Assembly: GCA_947179265.1 (NCBI GenBank)
Contig: CAMXBB010000014.1
Span: 1-13,166, forward strand
Origin: an uncultured Bacillota bacterium
GTDB lineage: Bacteria; Bacillota_I; Bacilli_A; RF39; UBA660
Length of the DNA stretch: 13,166 bases
Direction: 5' to 3'
Position 1 is the stretch's first letter, and each line of letters begins with the position of its first letter. Both the position numbers and the translations under genes were made by a program. Below the pieces are notes generated by a model. It ran no database searches. It was not told where the DNA came from and was given only the letters and a program-made list of their open reading frames with translations. Below, piece after piece: positions 1 to 5,726 of this stretch.

Positions 1-25
1 CTTTTTTTATTTTGTCTGAATCCAT
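1..25 (-). CDS. 5' end of a leftward gene (partial, unidentified)
   Basis: Reading leftward, an ATG at 25-23 opens a frame of eight codons (MDSDKIKK) that runs off the left edge. A ribosome binding site AGAGGTGA lies at about 30-37 on the same strand, four to five bases from the ATG, which makes this a credible start. Too little protein is visible to name a family. The gene diverges from the HEMGH protein gene at 124, with about 100 bp of very AT-rich DNA between the two starts. Confidence 0.55.
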
Positions 26-48
26 AATGTCACCTCTATGTACAAAAT

Positions 49-76
49 ATTATAAAATAAATATAATCATAAACAA
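49..76 (-). promoter_or_regulatory. Putative promoter of the leftward gene
   Basis: On the minus strand a TATAAT (49-54) is preceded, 16 bp upstream, by TTGTTT (71-76), a weak -35 that keeps the TTG core. The transcript would start around 42 and meet the AGAGGTGA ribosome binding site of the leftward gene almost at once. In such AT-rich DNA a chance match is possible. Confidence 0.35.
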
Positions 77-92
77 GAATAAAATATAATTA

Positions 93-101
93 TGATATAA
101 T
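93..101 (+). promoter_or_regulatory. Extended -10 promoter for the HEMGH protein gene
   Basis: The sequence TGATATAAT is a perfect extended -10 (TGN followed by TATAAT). No convincing -35 is present at 17 bp spacing, which is tolerated when a TGN extension is present. It lies 22 bases before the ATG at 124, so the leader would be very short. The AGAGGT ribosome binding site is at 108-113. Confidence 0.5.
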
Positions 102-123
102 AAAAATAGAGGTAGATGGTAAT

Positions 124-1230
124 ATGGCACAAGATGATATCCTATGGACCTTTGATGATGAAGCAATTGAGAGTTATTTTAATGAATTTATAAATAAAGA
201 GTATCCCAACTTTAGATTTAAATTTGACTGGAAAAATTTTCCTAAGATAAAGATTTATTTAATAAGATTGATGTATACTTCTTTTGCTCACAGTTATGAT
301 ATTAGAAATCAATTACCAGAAATAATTCATGATGTAGAAATATTCTTTGCAACCTGTTTTGCAACAGGAATAATTACTAGACAAAATCTAAGTAGAATTT
401 TAAAAAGATTAATAGATAAAGATAACGGCTTTAGGATAGCTGAATTTTTACCATCAGAATTATCTGGAGTATTTGGTAATAGTATAGGTAATAGAATTCA
501 AATAAATAGAAGAATGACTAGACATTCTAATAGTCCAGATTTATCTGCAGCTGAAATTAGAAGACTATATATGTTTCATGAGATGGGACATAAAATATTA
601 AATATATTAGCTAATGAAGAAGTTATTAATTTTTTTACTAATACAATAGCTTCAACTTTAGCAAGTAAAGGATTAGAAGGTGCTGACTTACATTATAAGG
701 AATTTATCAAAGAAGGATTTTGGATGATAGAGGAGTGCCTTGCTCAAGAGTTGGCTGAGTATTTAACCTATTATTCTGCTAATAAAGAAAGACCTGAATT
801 TACAACTCGGAGAGATTTGGATTGTGTTATATTATCCAATCTTGATTTTTATGGAATATTTCAAATGCCAACAATAAAACTTGGAAGAACGATAAGGGGA
901 TGTGCAAAGCCATCATCAACTAATGAAGAGATTTTATTAAATATGATAAGAAAAGCCTTAAATACCAATTTTAATTTAGAATTAATTTCTGAATATAATC
1001 AAGGTGATGCTAATCTATATCATGATTTATTTTTAACATTGCGGGCAATGGGAATGATTAAAGTAATGAAGTATGCATCATTTGGAATAGGAAGTAGTAT
1101 TAATGTTAATACTCAAAGTTGTTTAAATGCAATAGAAAATATAACTAGGAGGAATCGTGATTATAGAGATTATCCAGAAGGAGGATATCCAACAGATCCT
1201 AGGGCTCCAAGTGGTCATTATCATAGATAG
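124..1230 (+). CDS. Predicted HExxH (HEMGH) metallopeptidase-like protein
   Basis: The product is a 368-residue protein with no signal peptide or clear membrane segment, so it is probably cytosolic. Residues 152-156 read HEMGH at the end of a helix-like stretch (RRLYMFHEMGH), the classic zinc-binding motif of gluzincin-type peptidases. About 48 residues later EECLAQELAE (203-212) could supply the third zinc ligand (E203 or E204), much like the E-x-x-A element after HExxH in IrrE/ImmA-type peptidases. I do not recognise the whole family, and the rest shows no named domain. The last 30 residues are rich in Arg, Tyr, Pro and Gly and look disordered. The ATG is preceded by AGAGGT with ten bases of spacing. 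The gene stands alone, ending at a hairpin terminator shared with the convergent Nudix gene. Peptidase activity is inferred from the motif only; the substrate is unknown. Confidence 0.7.
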   Translation: MAQDDILWTFDDEAIESYFNEFINKEYPNFRFKFDWKNFPKIKIYLIRLMYTSFAHSYDIRNQLPEIIHDVEIFFATCFATGIITRQNLSRILKRLIDKDNGFRIAEFLPSELSGVFGNSIGNRIQINRRMTRHSNSPDLSAAEIRRLYMFHEMGHKILNILANEEVINFFTNTIASTLASKGLEGADLHYKEFIKEGFWMIEECLAQELAEYLTYYSANKERPEFTTRRDLDCVILSNLDFYGIFQMPTIKLGRTIRGCAKPSSTNEEILLNMIRKALNTNFNLELISEYNQGDANLYHDLFLTLRAMGMIKVMKYASFGIGSSINVNTQSCLNAIENITRRNRDYRDYPEGGYPTDPRAPSGHYHR

Positions 1231-1264
1231 AAAAAAGACGGTTGTTAGTCAATCGTTTTTTTTT
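1231..1264. terminator. Bidirectional rho-independent terminator
   Basis: CGGTTG (1239-1244) pairs with CAATCG (1250-1255), with one G-T wobble and a five-base loop. The stem is flanked by an A-run (1231-1236) on the left and a T-run (1256-1264) on the right, which extends the pairing. Read rightward it ends the HEMGH gene. Read leftward the A-run becomes a U-tract and ends the Nudix gene, whose stop lies at 1277. Confidence 0.8.
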
Positions 1265-1276
1265 GATGAGTTGTTA

Positions 1277-1903
1277 TTAAAAACTCTTATCTGTTTTAAT
1301 CAATCTATGTTGATCATTTTTATTTCTTTTTTGTAAAGCTCTAGTACTTTTTATTAATGCAATATAGGTATTGGCATCTCCTAGATATCCCTCATCCATT
1401 AGTTCAAAAGCAAAGTCAAAAGGAATTTCAACGAATTTTATAAATTCACCCTTATCAAGATGTTGCTCATGTAATCTTTTACAATTTAAGGCTAAGTATA
1501 TTTCGACTTTTTGTCTAATGCTTCCAGGATCTTGATAATGACTCCCAAGGTATACTATTTCATCTGGAACATAACCTGTTTCTTCTGATAACTCTCTTTT
1601 TCCAGCTTGAAGTCCATTTTCTTTCCATTCCCAGTATCCAGATGGAAATTCTATTAAAGCTCCTTCCTCTGATAGCGCAACTGGTTGAATAACGAAAACA
1701 ACATTTCCATCTTCTGTTATTGGTACAACAACACTAGCTTTTCTTTTATCAATATATTCTCTAGTTTGTACTGTACCATTAGGGTATAAAAATGATTGTG
1801 CTTTAATTTTATAAAAATTACCTCCAGCAGATATTTGTGAATATGGAACAGCTTTGCAATAGTCAAGTAATGCATCAATTTCTTCTTTTGTATTTATTTT
1901 CAT
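1277..1903 (-). CDS. Nudix hydrolase, ADP-ribose pyrophosphatase-like
   Basis: The 208-residue protein has a complete Nudix box at residues 89-111. It has the leading Gly 89, the Glu after five residues and, seven residues further on, RELSEETGY, matching the consensus at every fixed position. The glutamates bind the metals that attack the diphosphate of a nucleoside-diphosphate-linked substrate. EFPSG before the box and a Pro (DPGS) about 15 residues after it resemble the ADP-ribose pyrophosphatase (NudF-type) subgroup, so ADP-ribose or a nucleotide sugar is the likely substrate; this subgroup call is less certain than the family. It is cytosolic and monocistronic. The ATG is supported by AAGGAGA about seven bases upstream. 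The promoter area holds a perfect palindrome (1941-1956), suggesting repressor control. The C-terminal 20 residues are basic and polar and extend past the core fold. Confidence 0.94.
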   Translation of the reverse strand: MKINTKEEIDALLDYCKAVPYSQISAGGNFYKIKAQSFLYPNGTVQTREYIDKRKASVVVPITEDGNVVFVIQPVALSEEGALIEFPSGYWEWKENGLQAGKRELSEETGYVPDEIVYLGSHYQDPGSIRQKVEIYLALNCKRLHEQHLDKGEFIKFVEIPFDFAFELMDEGYLGDANTYIALIKSTRALQKRNKNDQHRLIKTDKSF

Positions 1904-1924
1904 AAACTTTCTCCTTAATACGTT

Positions 1925-1933
1925 ATTGTATCA
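1925..1933 (-). promoter_or_regulatory. Putative extended -10 of the Nudix gene
   Basis: On the minus strand TGATACAAT matches an extended -10, 22 bases before the ATG. No good -35 is seen at 17 bp, where the palindrome 1941-1956 lies instead. A competing promoter is at 1964-1992, and the sequence alone does not decide between them. Confidence 0.35.
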
Positions 1934-1940
1934 TGATTTA

Positions 1941-1956
1941 TTAGATAGTTATCTAA
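1941..1956. promoter_or_regulatory. Perfect 16-bp palindrome, candidate operator for the Nudix gene
   Basis: TTAGATA and TATCTAA are exact inverted repeats separated by GT. The site is 38 bp upstream of the Nudix ATG. It lies immediately downstream of one candidate promoter (1964-1992, minus) and inside the spacer of another (1925-1933). Either position would let a bound dimeric repressor block transcription. The half-site resembles the TTAGAT-type sites of some MarR-family regulators, which is a weak inference. No regulator gene is in the window. Confidence 0.5.
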
Positions 1957-1963
1957 CAAATTG

Positions 1964-1992
1964 ATTATACTTTTATAAAATAAAAAATTCAG
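1964..1992 (-). promoter_or_regulatory. Alternative promoter of the Nudix gene
   Basis: On the minus strand CTGAAT (1987-1992) and TATAAT (1964-1969) are separated by exactly 17 bp. The -10 is perfect and the -35 is moderate. Transcription would begin close to 1957, directly beside the palindrome at 1941-1956. Confidence 0.4.
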
Positions 1993-2116
1993 TCATATTT
2001 TAAATTTTGAATAGCAAACCATATTTTGCGAGTATTCTTGAAAGTAAGACATAAAACAAAGTTTAAAGTAGTATTTACATTATTTTTATTCAATAATTAT
2101 TTGCATAGGTAAAGTG

Positions 2117-2125
2117 TGTTATAAT
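2117..2125 (+). promoter_or_regulatory. Extended -10 promoter for the gene at 2146
   Basis: TGTTATAAT is a perfect extended -10. The -35 at 17 bp spacing is poor (TTATTT at 2097-2102). It lies 20 bases upstream of the ATG. The ribosome binding site AGGAGA (2132-2137) follows directly, so the leader is short. Confidence 0.5.
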
Positions 2126-2145
2126 TATGCTAGGAGAAGATTAAT

Positions 2146-3000
2146 ATGTATGATATAGAAACATTTGAACAGTTGATAAAATCAAATTTAACCTCAGAAG
2201 AAGTATATGAGAAAATAACAGAAATCAATCCTATACAAACCAAAGAAAAATATAGCAATAATGAAGATATGCCATTAGCTATTTATGTTGGTGGTGTCGG
2301 AAAAGAAGATTTGGTAACTATTAATAATGGTTTATATCCATTAAAAATGAGATTTGACTCTGAACAAGTATATGTTGAATTTATCAATTTAATTAGAGAA
2401 AAATTAAAATCTTCTGATAAAACATTTCAAAGTGTAGTTTTTGCTGCAGTTAGGAATTTATCTAGAAATTGGTTTCATATGCAAAATACTCCAGAAGCAA
2501 TTGAAAACGCAAAACTAGCTCAACTATATTTAGAGGCATATAAGCATCCTGCTAGACAACGTGATAATTATGCTGCTGATGAACGAATAGCTGTTGTAGA
2601 TGATGAAAACGAACAAATTGTTTATGGGATTTCAAAATTTGTTGGAACTGGAGATTTAGCAAAATGTGTTGAAGTTAATTCCGTTGCTTGTAATTTACTA
2701 AACTTTAGTGGAGTTCAATCGGTTTTGGTTCAAGGATATTTTACAAATTATTCAGGAGTAAGGGAAGCACATACTTTTCCATTATATAAAGGAGACAGCG
2801 GAAACTATTGCTTATTAGATTGTATGCTAAAAAAACAAAAAGAAGACGTTTTATCTAGTGAAGTAAATTTTGAAGAAGGATTTAATTTTCAAATACCAGT
2901 TAGATTAAGATATCCTGATGGAAGAGAAGAAAGCTCTTATGTAACATATACAATAGCACCTCAAAAAAAGATAGTGTCATCAAAAGGAATTAATATATAA
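2146..3000 (+). CDS. Unrecognised protein with a transglutaminase-like Cys/His/Asp pattern
   Basis: This 284-residue protein has no signal peptide or membrane segment, so it is probably cytosolic. I do not recognise the family by name. Its second half shows the order typical of transglutaminase-like cysteine enzymes. Cys174 lies at the start of a helix (KCVEVNSVACNLL). A strand follows (VLVQGYF), then His209 (EAHTFPLY) and Asp225 (YCLLDC) on the next strands. In that fold the three residues form the catalytic triad of proteases, peptide N-glycanases or amide-transferring enzymes. The N-terminal 150 residues look mostly helical and match nothing I know. The start is fixed by AGGAGA eight bases upstream and a promoter just before it. 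The gene is monocistronic and ends at a strong terminator. The enzymatic call is inferred from residue order only, so an inactive or unrelated fold is possible. Confidence 0.6.
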   Translation: MYDIETFEQLIKSNLTSEEVYEKITEINPIQTKEKYSNNEDMPLAIYVGGVGKEDLVTINNGLYPLKMRFDSEQVYVEFINLIREKLKSSDKTFQSVVFAAVRNLSRNWFHMQNTPEAIENAKLAQLYLEAYKHPARQRDNYAADERIAVVDDENEQIVYGISKFVGTGDLAKCVEVNSVACNLLNFSGVQSVLVQGYFTNYSGVREAHTFPLYKGDSGNYCLLDCMLKKQKEDVLSSEVNFEEGFNFQIPVRLRYPDGREESSYVTYTIAPQKKIVSSKGINI

Positions 3001-3026
3001 AAATTTATTTTTTTAATTAGCAAAAT

Positions 3027-3064
3027 AAAAATACTTTCAAAATTAAATTGAAAGTATTTTTTAT
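3027..3064. terminator. Bidirectional rho-independent terminator
   Basis: A perfect 14-bp inverted repeat (3027-3040 with 3048-3061) has a seven-base AT loop, a T-rich right flank and an A-rich left flank. Rightward it ends the gene stopping at 3000. Leftward it can end the tRNA transcript after the CCA at 3098. A second small hairpin (3067-3087) lies between it and the tRNA-Leu gene and lacks a U-tract, so it may mark 3'-end processing. Confidence 0.8.
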
Positions 3065-3097
3065 TTAAACTCGAAAAGCTCAAGTTTGATATCAATA

Positions 3098-3182
3098 TGG
3101 TGCAGGTAACAGGACTTGAACCTGCACGGATTGCTCCACTAGATCCTAAGTCTAGCGCGTCTGCCAGTTCCGCCATACCTGC
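3098..3182 (-). tRNA. tRNA-Leu (anticodon TAG)
   Basis: The gene is 85 nt with CCA encoded (3098-3100 on this strand). The acceptor stem GCAGGTA pairs with TACCTGC, followed by discriminator A. The anticodon arm CTAGA-CTTAGGA-TCTAG places TAG in the centre of the loop. The T-arm contains GGTTCAAGTCC. A long variable arm (GTGGAGCAATC region) marks a class II tRNA, as expected for Leu. It reads CUN leucine codons. It is the second gene of a two-tRNA transcript, ten bases after the Ile2-type tRNA. Confidence 0.96.
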
Positions 3183-3192
3183 AAATAAAAAA

Positions 3193-3269
3193 TGGTGGAT
3201 CTTGTAGGACTCGAACCTACGACCGCCCGGTTATGAGCCGGATGCTCTAACCAACTGAGCTAAAGATCC
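3193..3269 (-). tRNA. tRNA with CAT anticodon, probably tRNA-Ile2
   Basis: The gene is 77 nt including an encoded CCA. The acceptor stem GGATCTT pairs with AAGATCC, with discriminator A. The D-arm AGCTCAGTTGGTTAGAGC and the T-arm GGTTCGAGTCC are standard. The anticodon loop is CTCATAA. CAT can be initiator Met, elongator Met or the Ile tRNA whose C34 becomes lysidine through TilS and then reads AUA. The paired first base and the lack of GGG/CCC in the anticodon stem exclude an initiator. From memory, the body is closer to the Bacillus Ile2 tRNA (similar acceptor and T-arm) than to Bacillus elongator Met, so Ile2 is favoured but not proven. AUA is a common isoleucine codon in this window. Confidence 0.9.
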
Positions 3270-3290
3270 ATGTCTTGCCATTGCTCTATA

Positions 3291-3319
3291 AATATAACAT
3301 AAAAAAAGCAGTAGTGCAA
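3291..3319 (-). promoter_or_regulatory. tRNA operon promoter
   Basis: On the minus strand TTGCAC (3314-3319) is followed by a 17-bp spacer and TATATT (3291-3296), with a TGT extension directly before the -10. Transcription would start near 3284, about 15 bases ahead of the CAT tRNA, and run through both tRNAs. Confidence 0.75.
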
Positions 3320-3374
3320 TAACTTTTTGCATCTAATTTATTATATATGGCTTATAAAACATAGAAAAAAACGC

Positions 3375-3396
3375 TAAAATATGCCTAAAATACGCC
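3375..3396 (+). repeat. Two tandem 11-bp repeats upstream of the adhesin promoter
   Basis: TAAAATATGCC (3375-3385) is directly followed by TAAAATACGCC (3386-3396), differing at one base. The unit length is one DNA helical turn, so both copies face the same side. They end 36 bp before the -35 of the adhesin promoter, in a position open to an activator. A chance origin in AT-rich DNA is possible. Confidence 0.45.
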
Positions 3397-3432
3397 TTTT
3401 TCATAAAATTTTTATATTTTGGGCCAAAAAAT

Positions 3433-3461
3433 TTGCATTTTATTTAAATATGTGCTAGAAT
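3433..3461 (+). promoter_or_regulatory. Promoter of the adhesin-sortase operon
   Basis: TTGCAT (3433-3438), an exact 17-bp spacer and TAGAAT (3456-3461), preceded by a TGC extension, make a strong sigma-A-type promoter. Start of transcription is expected near 3468, some 26 bases before the ATG. A 13-bp palindrome TTTTGG-G-CCAAAA (3417-3429) lies just upstream of the -35. Confidence 0.75.
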
Positions 3462-3474
3462 AGCAGGCATATTT

Positions 3475-3485
3475 GGAGGGGGAGA
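3475..3485 (+). promoter_or_regulatory. Ribosome binding site that fixes the adhesin start
   Basis: The purine-rich GGAGGGGGAGA lies 8 to 18 bases before the ATG at 3494. An in-frame TTG at 3473 would place this Shine-Dalgarno inside the coding region and add seven charged residues ahead of the signal peptide. The ATG at 3494 is therefore the start. Confidence 0.8.
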
Positions 3486-3493
3486 AGACAAAT

Positions 3494-5080
3494 ATGAAGA
3501 AATTAAGACTATTTTCAATTATCATGATGATAGCAGTAATGCTATTTGGAGGAATGCTAAATGCTAATGCAGTATCAAGTATTCCAACATCTGTTGTATC
3601 TGACGCAGAAAGACAAGTTGAATTTATCAAAAACTATCCTGTAATCGTTAAGACAGCAGAAAACGGTAAATATTATATTTACTGTATGAATCAAAGTAGA
3701 ACTTATGCTGGTGGAATCAGATTTACCAAAACTGGTACAGTTGATCCAGGTTTTACTTACATTCTAAATAACAGACCACAAACAAGTAACAAAGATAGAG
3801 ATTTCTATGTTACACAAATGGCTGTTTGGTATTATGAAGATTATTTAAATCAAAATAACTTCAACTTAGTTACTGAGGTAAAGGAATATATCATAAGACA
3901 TAAGGATACAGCTAATGATCCTTCAAAAGATATATATGCTTTATATGAAGGAGCTAAATATTATAAGTCAAAGAATAATAATGGAATTGGAACTATCAAA
4001 ATTGATGCTTCTAATGTAAAATTCACAGAAGATGGTGATTACTTTGTTTCCAGCAAAATAACAGTTCACCAACAAAATATTAATGGTAACTTAAAATATT
4101 CATTATCTAATGCACCACAAGGATCTTTAATCGTAAAATCAGGTGATGATGGTATTAAAGTTAAAATTCCAGTTGCAAAAATTGATGAAGGAAAACAAGT
4201 TACATTCCAAGTAAACATTTCAGGATCTTATATTAAATCTACTGGATATTATTATCATTATAATAATAATTATCAAAATGTATTATTTCAAGATCCAATA
4301 ACTGAAAATGTTAATGTTAGTGATTCAGTTTCATTAACAGTAGCTCATAGACCTGATACTTATCCAGTAAAAATCAGTAAAACTGATATTACTCAAACAA
4401 ATGAAGTAGCTGGTGCTACATTAGTTGTTAGAGATGAAGCTGGTAAAGTTGTTACTTCTTGGGTTTCAACAAATCAACCAAGAGATATTATACTTGCACC
4501 AGGTAAGTATACATTAACTGAAACAATTGCACCAAAAGGATATAAGTTATCAAGTACTACTATATCATTTATATTAGATGAATATGGTTTAGTATATACA
4601 AAGAATGATAAAGGTGTATATGTAGTAGTTAACAAAGTTATTATGATTAATGAATTATTAGACATGGTAAGCTTTGAAAAAAGAGATTCTGCTACAAAAG
4701 AATATGTTAGCGGAGCTAAATTAGTTATTAAAAATTCTAGAGGACAAATTGTTAAAGAGTTCATTTCTAGTAATAAAGCATATTCTATAGAGTTAGATCC
4801 TGGATATTATACAATATCTGAAGTATCAGCTCCAAAAGGATATCTATTAAGTAAAGAAGTTATCTATTTCTATTTAAAAGAAGATGGTACACTAAAAGTT
4901 AGGGATAATAAAGGGGTTTATTCCGATACAGCAATGATCACATTCTATAATACTAAAGAAAAGAAGCAAGAGGTTCCTGTACCTTCTACTGACAAAAATT
5001 CTACGTTATTAGTTGTAAGTGGTATTGCATTACTAATTGGTGGGTTAGCTTGTGCTAAGAAGACTATCAAAGAATGTTAA
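3494..5080 (+). CDS. Thioester-domain surface adhesin with two Cna-B/SpaA domains and a VPSTD sorting signal
   Basis: This is a secreted, wall-anchored protein of 528 residues. Residues 1-26 form a signal peptide (MKK, hydrophobic core, ANA cut site). A thioester (TQXA-type) domain follows. Cys64 (YIYCMNQ) and Gln108 (TQMAVW) are the pair that forms an internal Cys-Gln thioester in this family and can bond covalently to host targets. Residues about 165-285 are a beta-rich linker domain. Two Cna-B/SpaA domains come next, each with the isopeptide set of Lys, E-box Glu and Asn: K296/E343/N380 and K396/E443/N486. The E-boxes read YTLTETIAPKGY and YTISEVSAPKGY. The C-terminus is VPSTD (496-500), a hydrophobic helix (about 504-523) and a basic tail, in the place of an LPXTG signal. 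The next gene is a sortase, its likely anchoring enzyme. No separate pilin motif or second pilin is seen, so a monomeric adhesin is favoured over a pilus. Confidence 0.9.
   Translation: MKKLRLFSIIMMIAVMLFGGMLNANAVSSIPTSVVSDAERQVEFIKNYPVIVKTAENGKYYIYCMNQSRTYAGGIRFTKTGTVDPGFTYILNNRPQTSNKDRDFYVTQMAVWYYEDYLNQNNFNLVTEVKEYIIRHKDTANDPSKDIYALYEGAKYYKSKNNNGIGTIKIDASNVKFTEDGDYFVSSKITVHQQNINGNLKYSLSNAPQGSLIVKSGDDGIKVKIPVAKIDEGKQVTFQVNISGSYIKSTGYYYHYNNNYQNVLFQDPITENVNVSDSVSLTVAHRPDTYPVKISKTDITQTNEVAGATLVVRDEAGKVVTSWVSTNQPRDIILAPGKYTLTETIAPKGYKLSSTTISFILDEYGLVYTKNDKGVYVVVNKVIMINELLDMVSFEKRDSATKEYVSGAKLVIKNSRGQIVKEFISSNKAYSIELDPGYYTISEVSAPKGYLLSKEVIYFYLKEDGTLKVRDNKGVYSDTAMITFYNTKEKKQEVPVPSTDKNSTLLVVSGIALLIGGLACAKKTIKEC
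5039..5054 (+). promoter_or_regulatory. Internal ribosome binding site and GTG start of the sortase
   Basis: GGTGGG (5039-5044) sits seven bases before a GTG at 5052, within the last codons of the adhesin gene. The GTG start gives a basic N-terminus and then a signal anchor. Later in-frame starts would cut into the membrane segment. The 29-base overlap implies translational coupling. Confidence 0.6.
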
Positions 5081-5711
5081 GATTACCCTTAGCATTCTTT
5101 TAATTTTTATAGGTATTGCTCTAATATCATTTACATATTTCAGTGGAATTAAATCTAATTTATTTAATTATAAGAATATAAATTTATTAGAACAAGAGAT
5201 TGTTCTACCAGAACCGGTAGAAGAAATAATAGAAATAGATACTACAGTACCAACAGAGGTTGTAAGTACTACGGTACCAACAACAACTAAAAAGGTTTCA
5301 AAAAAAGATAGTTATATAGGATATTTAGAAATACCTAAAATAAAGGTAAAAAGGGGTTTTTTATCAGTAGACTCTAAGTATAACTCAGTAAAATATAATG
5401 TTATGCTTATAAAAGGATCTGATATGCCAGATGTTAAGAATGGAAACTTGATATTAGCTGCACATAGAGGTAACTCATCAGTTTCATTCTTTGAAAATCT
5501 GTATAAATTGAGCAATGGTGATACAGCAAAGATTACTTATAATGGTAAAGTTTATACATATAAGTTAGTTGATGATTATCTAGTTCCAAAGACTGGTAAT
5601 ATTACTATATCTAGAAATGCAGATGCAACTACATTAACATTAATAACATGTACAAGATATGGTAATGATACACAAACAGTATTTGTATTTGAATTAGATA
5701 GTGTTAAATAA
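5052..5711 (+). CDS. Sortase (cysteine transpeptidase), partner of the adjacent adhesin
   Basis: The product has 219 residues. A basic N-terminus (MLRRLSKNVK) precedes a membrane anchor at about 11-30. A Thr/Pro/Val-rich linker (60-80, with two TTVPT units) leads to an extracellular sortase barrel (about 86-219). His138 lies in LILAAHRGN and Cys200 in TLTLITC, the family's catalytic pair. The Arg usually found eight or more residues after the Cys is absent; the only Arg nearby is R202, in TCTR. From memory, some clostridial and erysipelotrichial sortases share a TCTR form, so it may be active. It should cut the sorting signal of the upstream adhesin and join it to the cell wall. Its gene overlaps the adhesin gene by 29 bases and starts with GTG. 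The class is uncertain; class A or D is more likely than a pilin polymerase of class C. Confidence 0.93.
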   Translation: MLRRLSKNVKITLSILLIFIGIALISFTYFSGIKSNLFNYKNINLLEQEIVLPEPVEEIIEIDTTVPTEVVSTTVPTTTKKVSKKDSYIGYLEIPKIKVKRGFLSVDSKYNSVKYNVMLIKGSDMPDVKNGNLILAAHRGNSSVSFFENLYKLSNGDTAKITYNGKVYTYKLVDDYLVPKTGNITISRNADATTLTLITCTRYGNDTQTVFVFELDSVK

Positions 5712-5726
5712 AAAGGGGGAAATTTT

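Noticed and set aside
2961..3176. Leftward 71-codon frame starting MAELADALDLGSS
   Set aside because: It is the translated tRNA-Leu gene and its downstream terminator, a known false protein call. The tRNA structure explains the sequence fully.
3098..3269. tRNA genes as an integration site for a mobile element
   Set aside because: I see no repeated copy of a tRNA 3' end and no integrase or phage gene in the window.
3473..3493. TTG at 3473 as an earlier start for the adhesin
   Set aside because: It would put the strong Shine-Dalgarno inside the gene and add seven polar residues before the signal peptide. The ATG at 3494 is far better placed.
3412..3630. Leftward 72-codon frame
   Set aside because: It runs antisense across the adhesin promoter and signal peptide, with no ribosome binding site and no recognisable protein features.
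4474..4764. Leftward 96-codon frame inside the adhesin gene
   Set aside because: It is antisense to the first Cna-B domain and the start of the second, both clearly coding in the other strand.
3494..5711. Pilus operon
   Set aside because: Only one substrate gene and one sortase are present, and no separate pilin Lys motif is seen. A single wall-anchored adhesin fits better.
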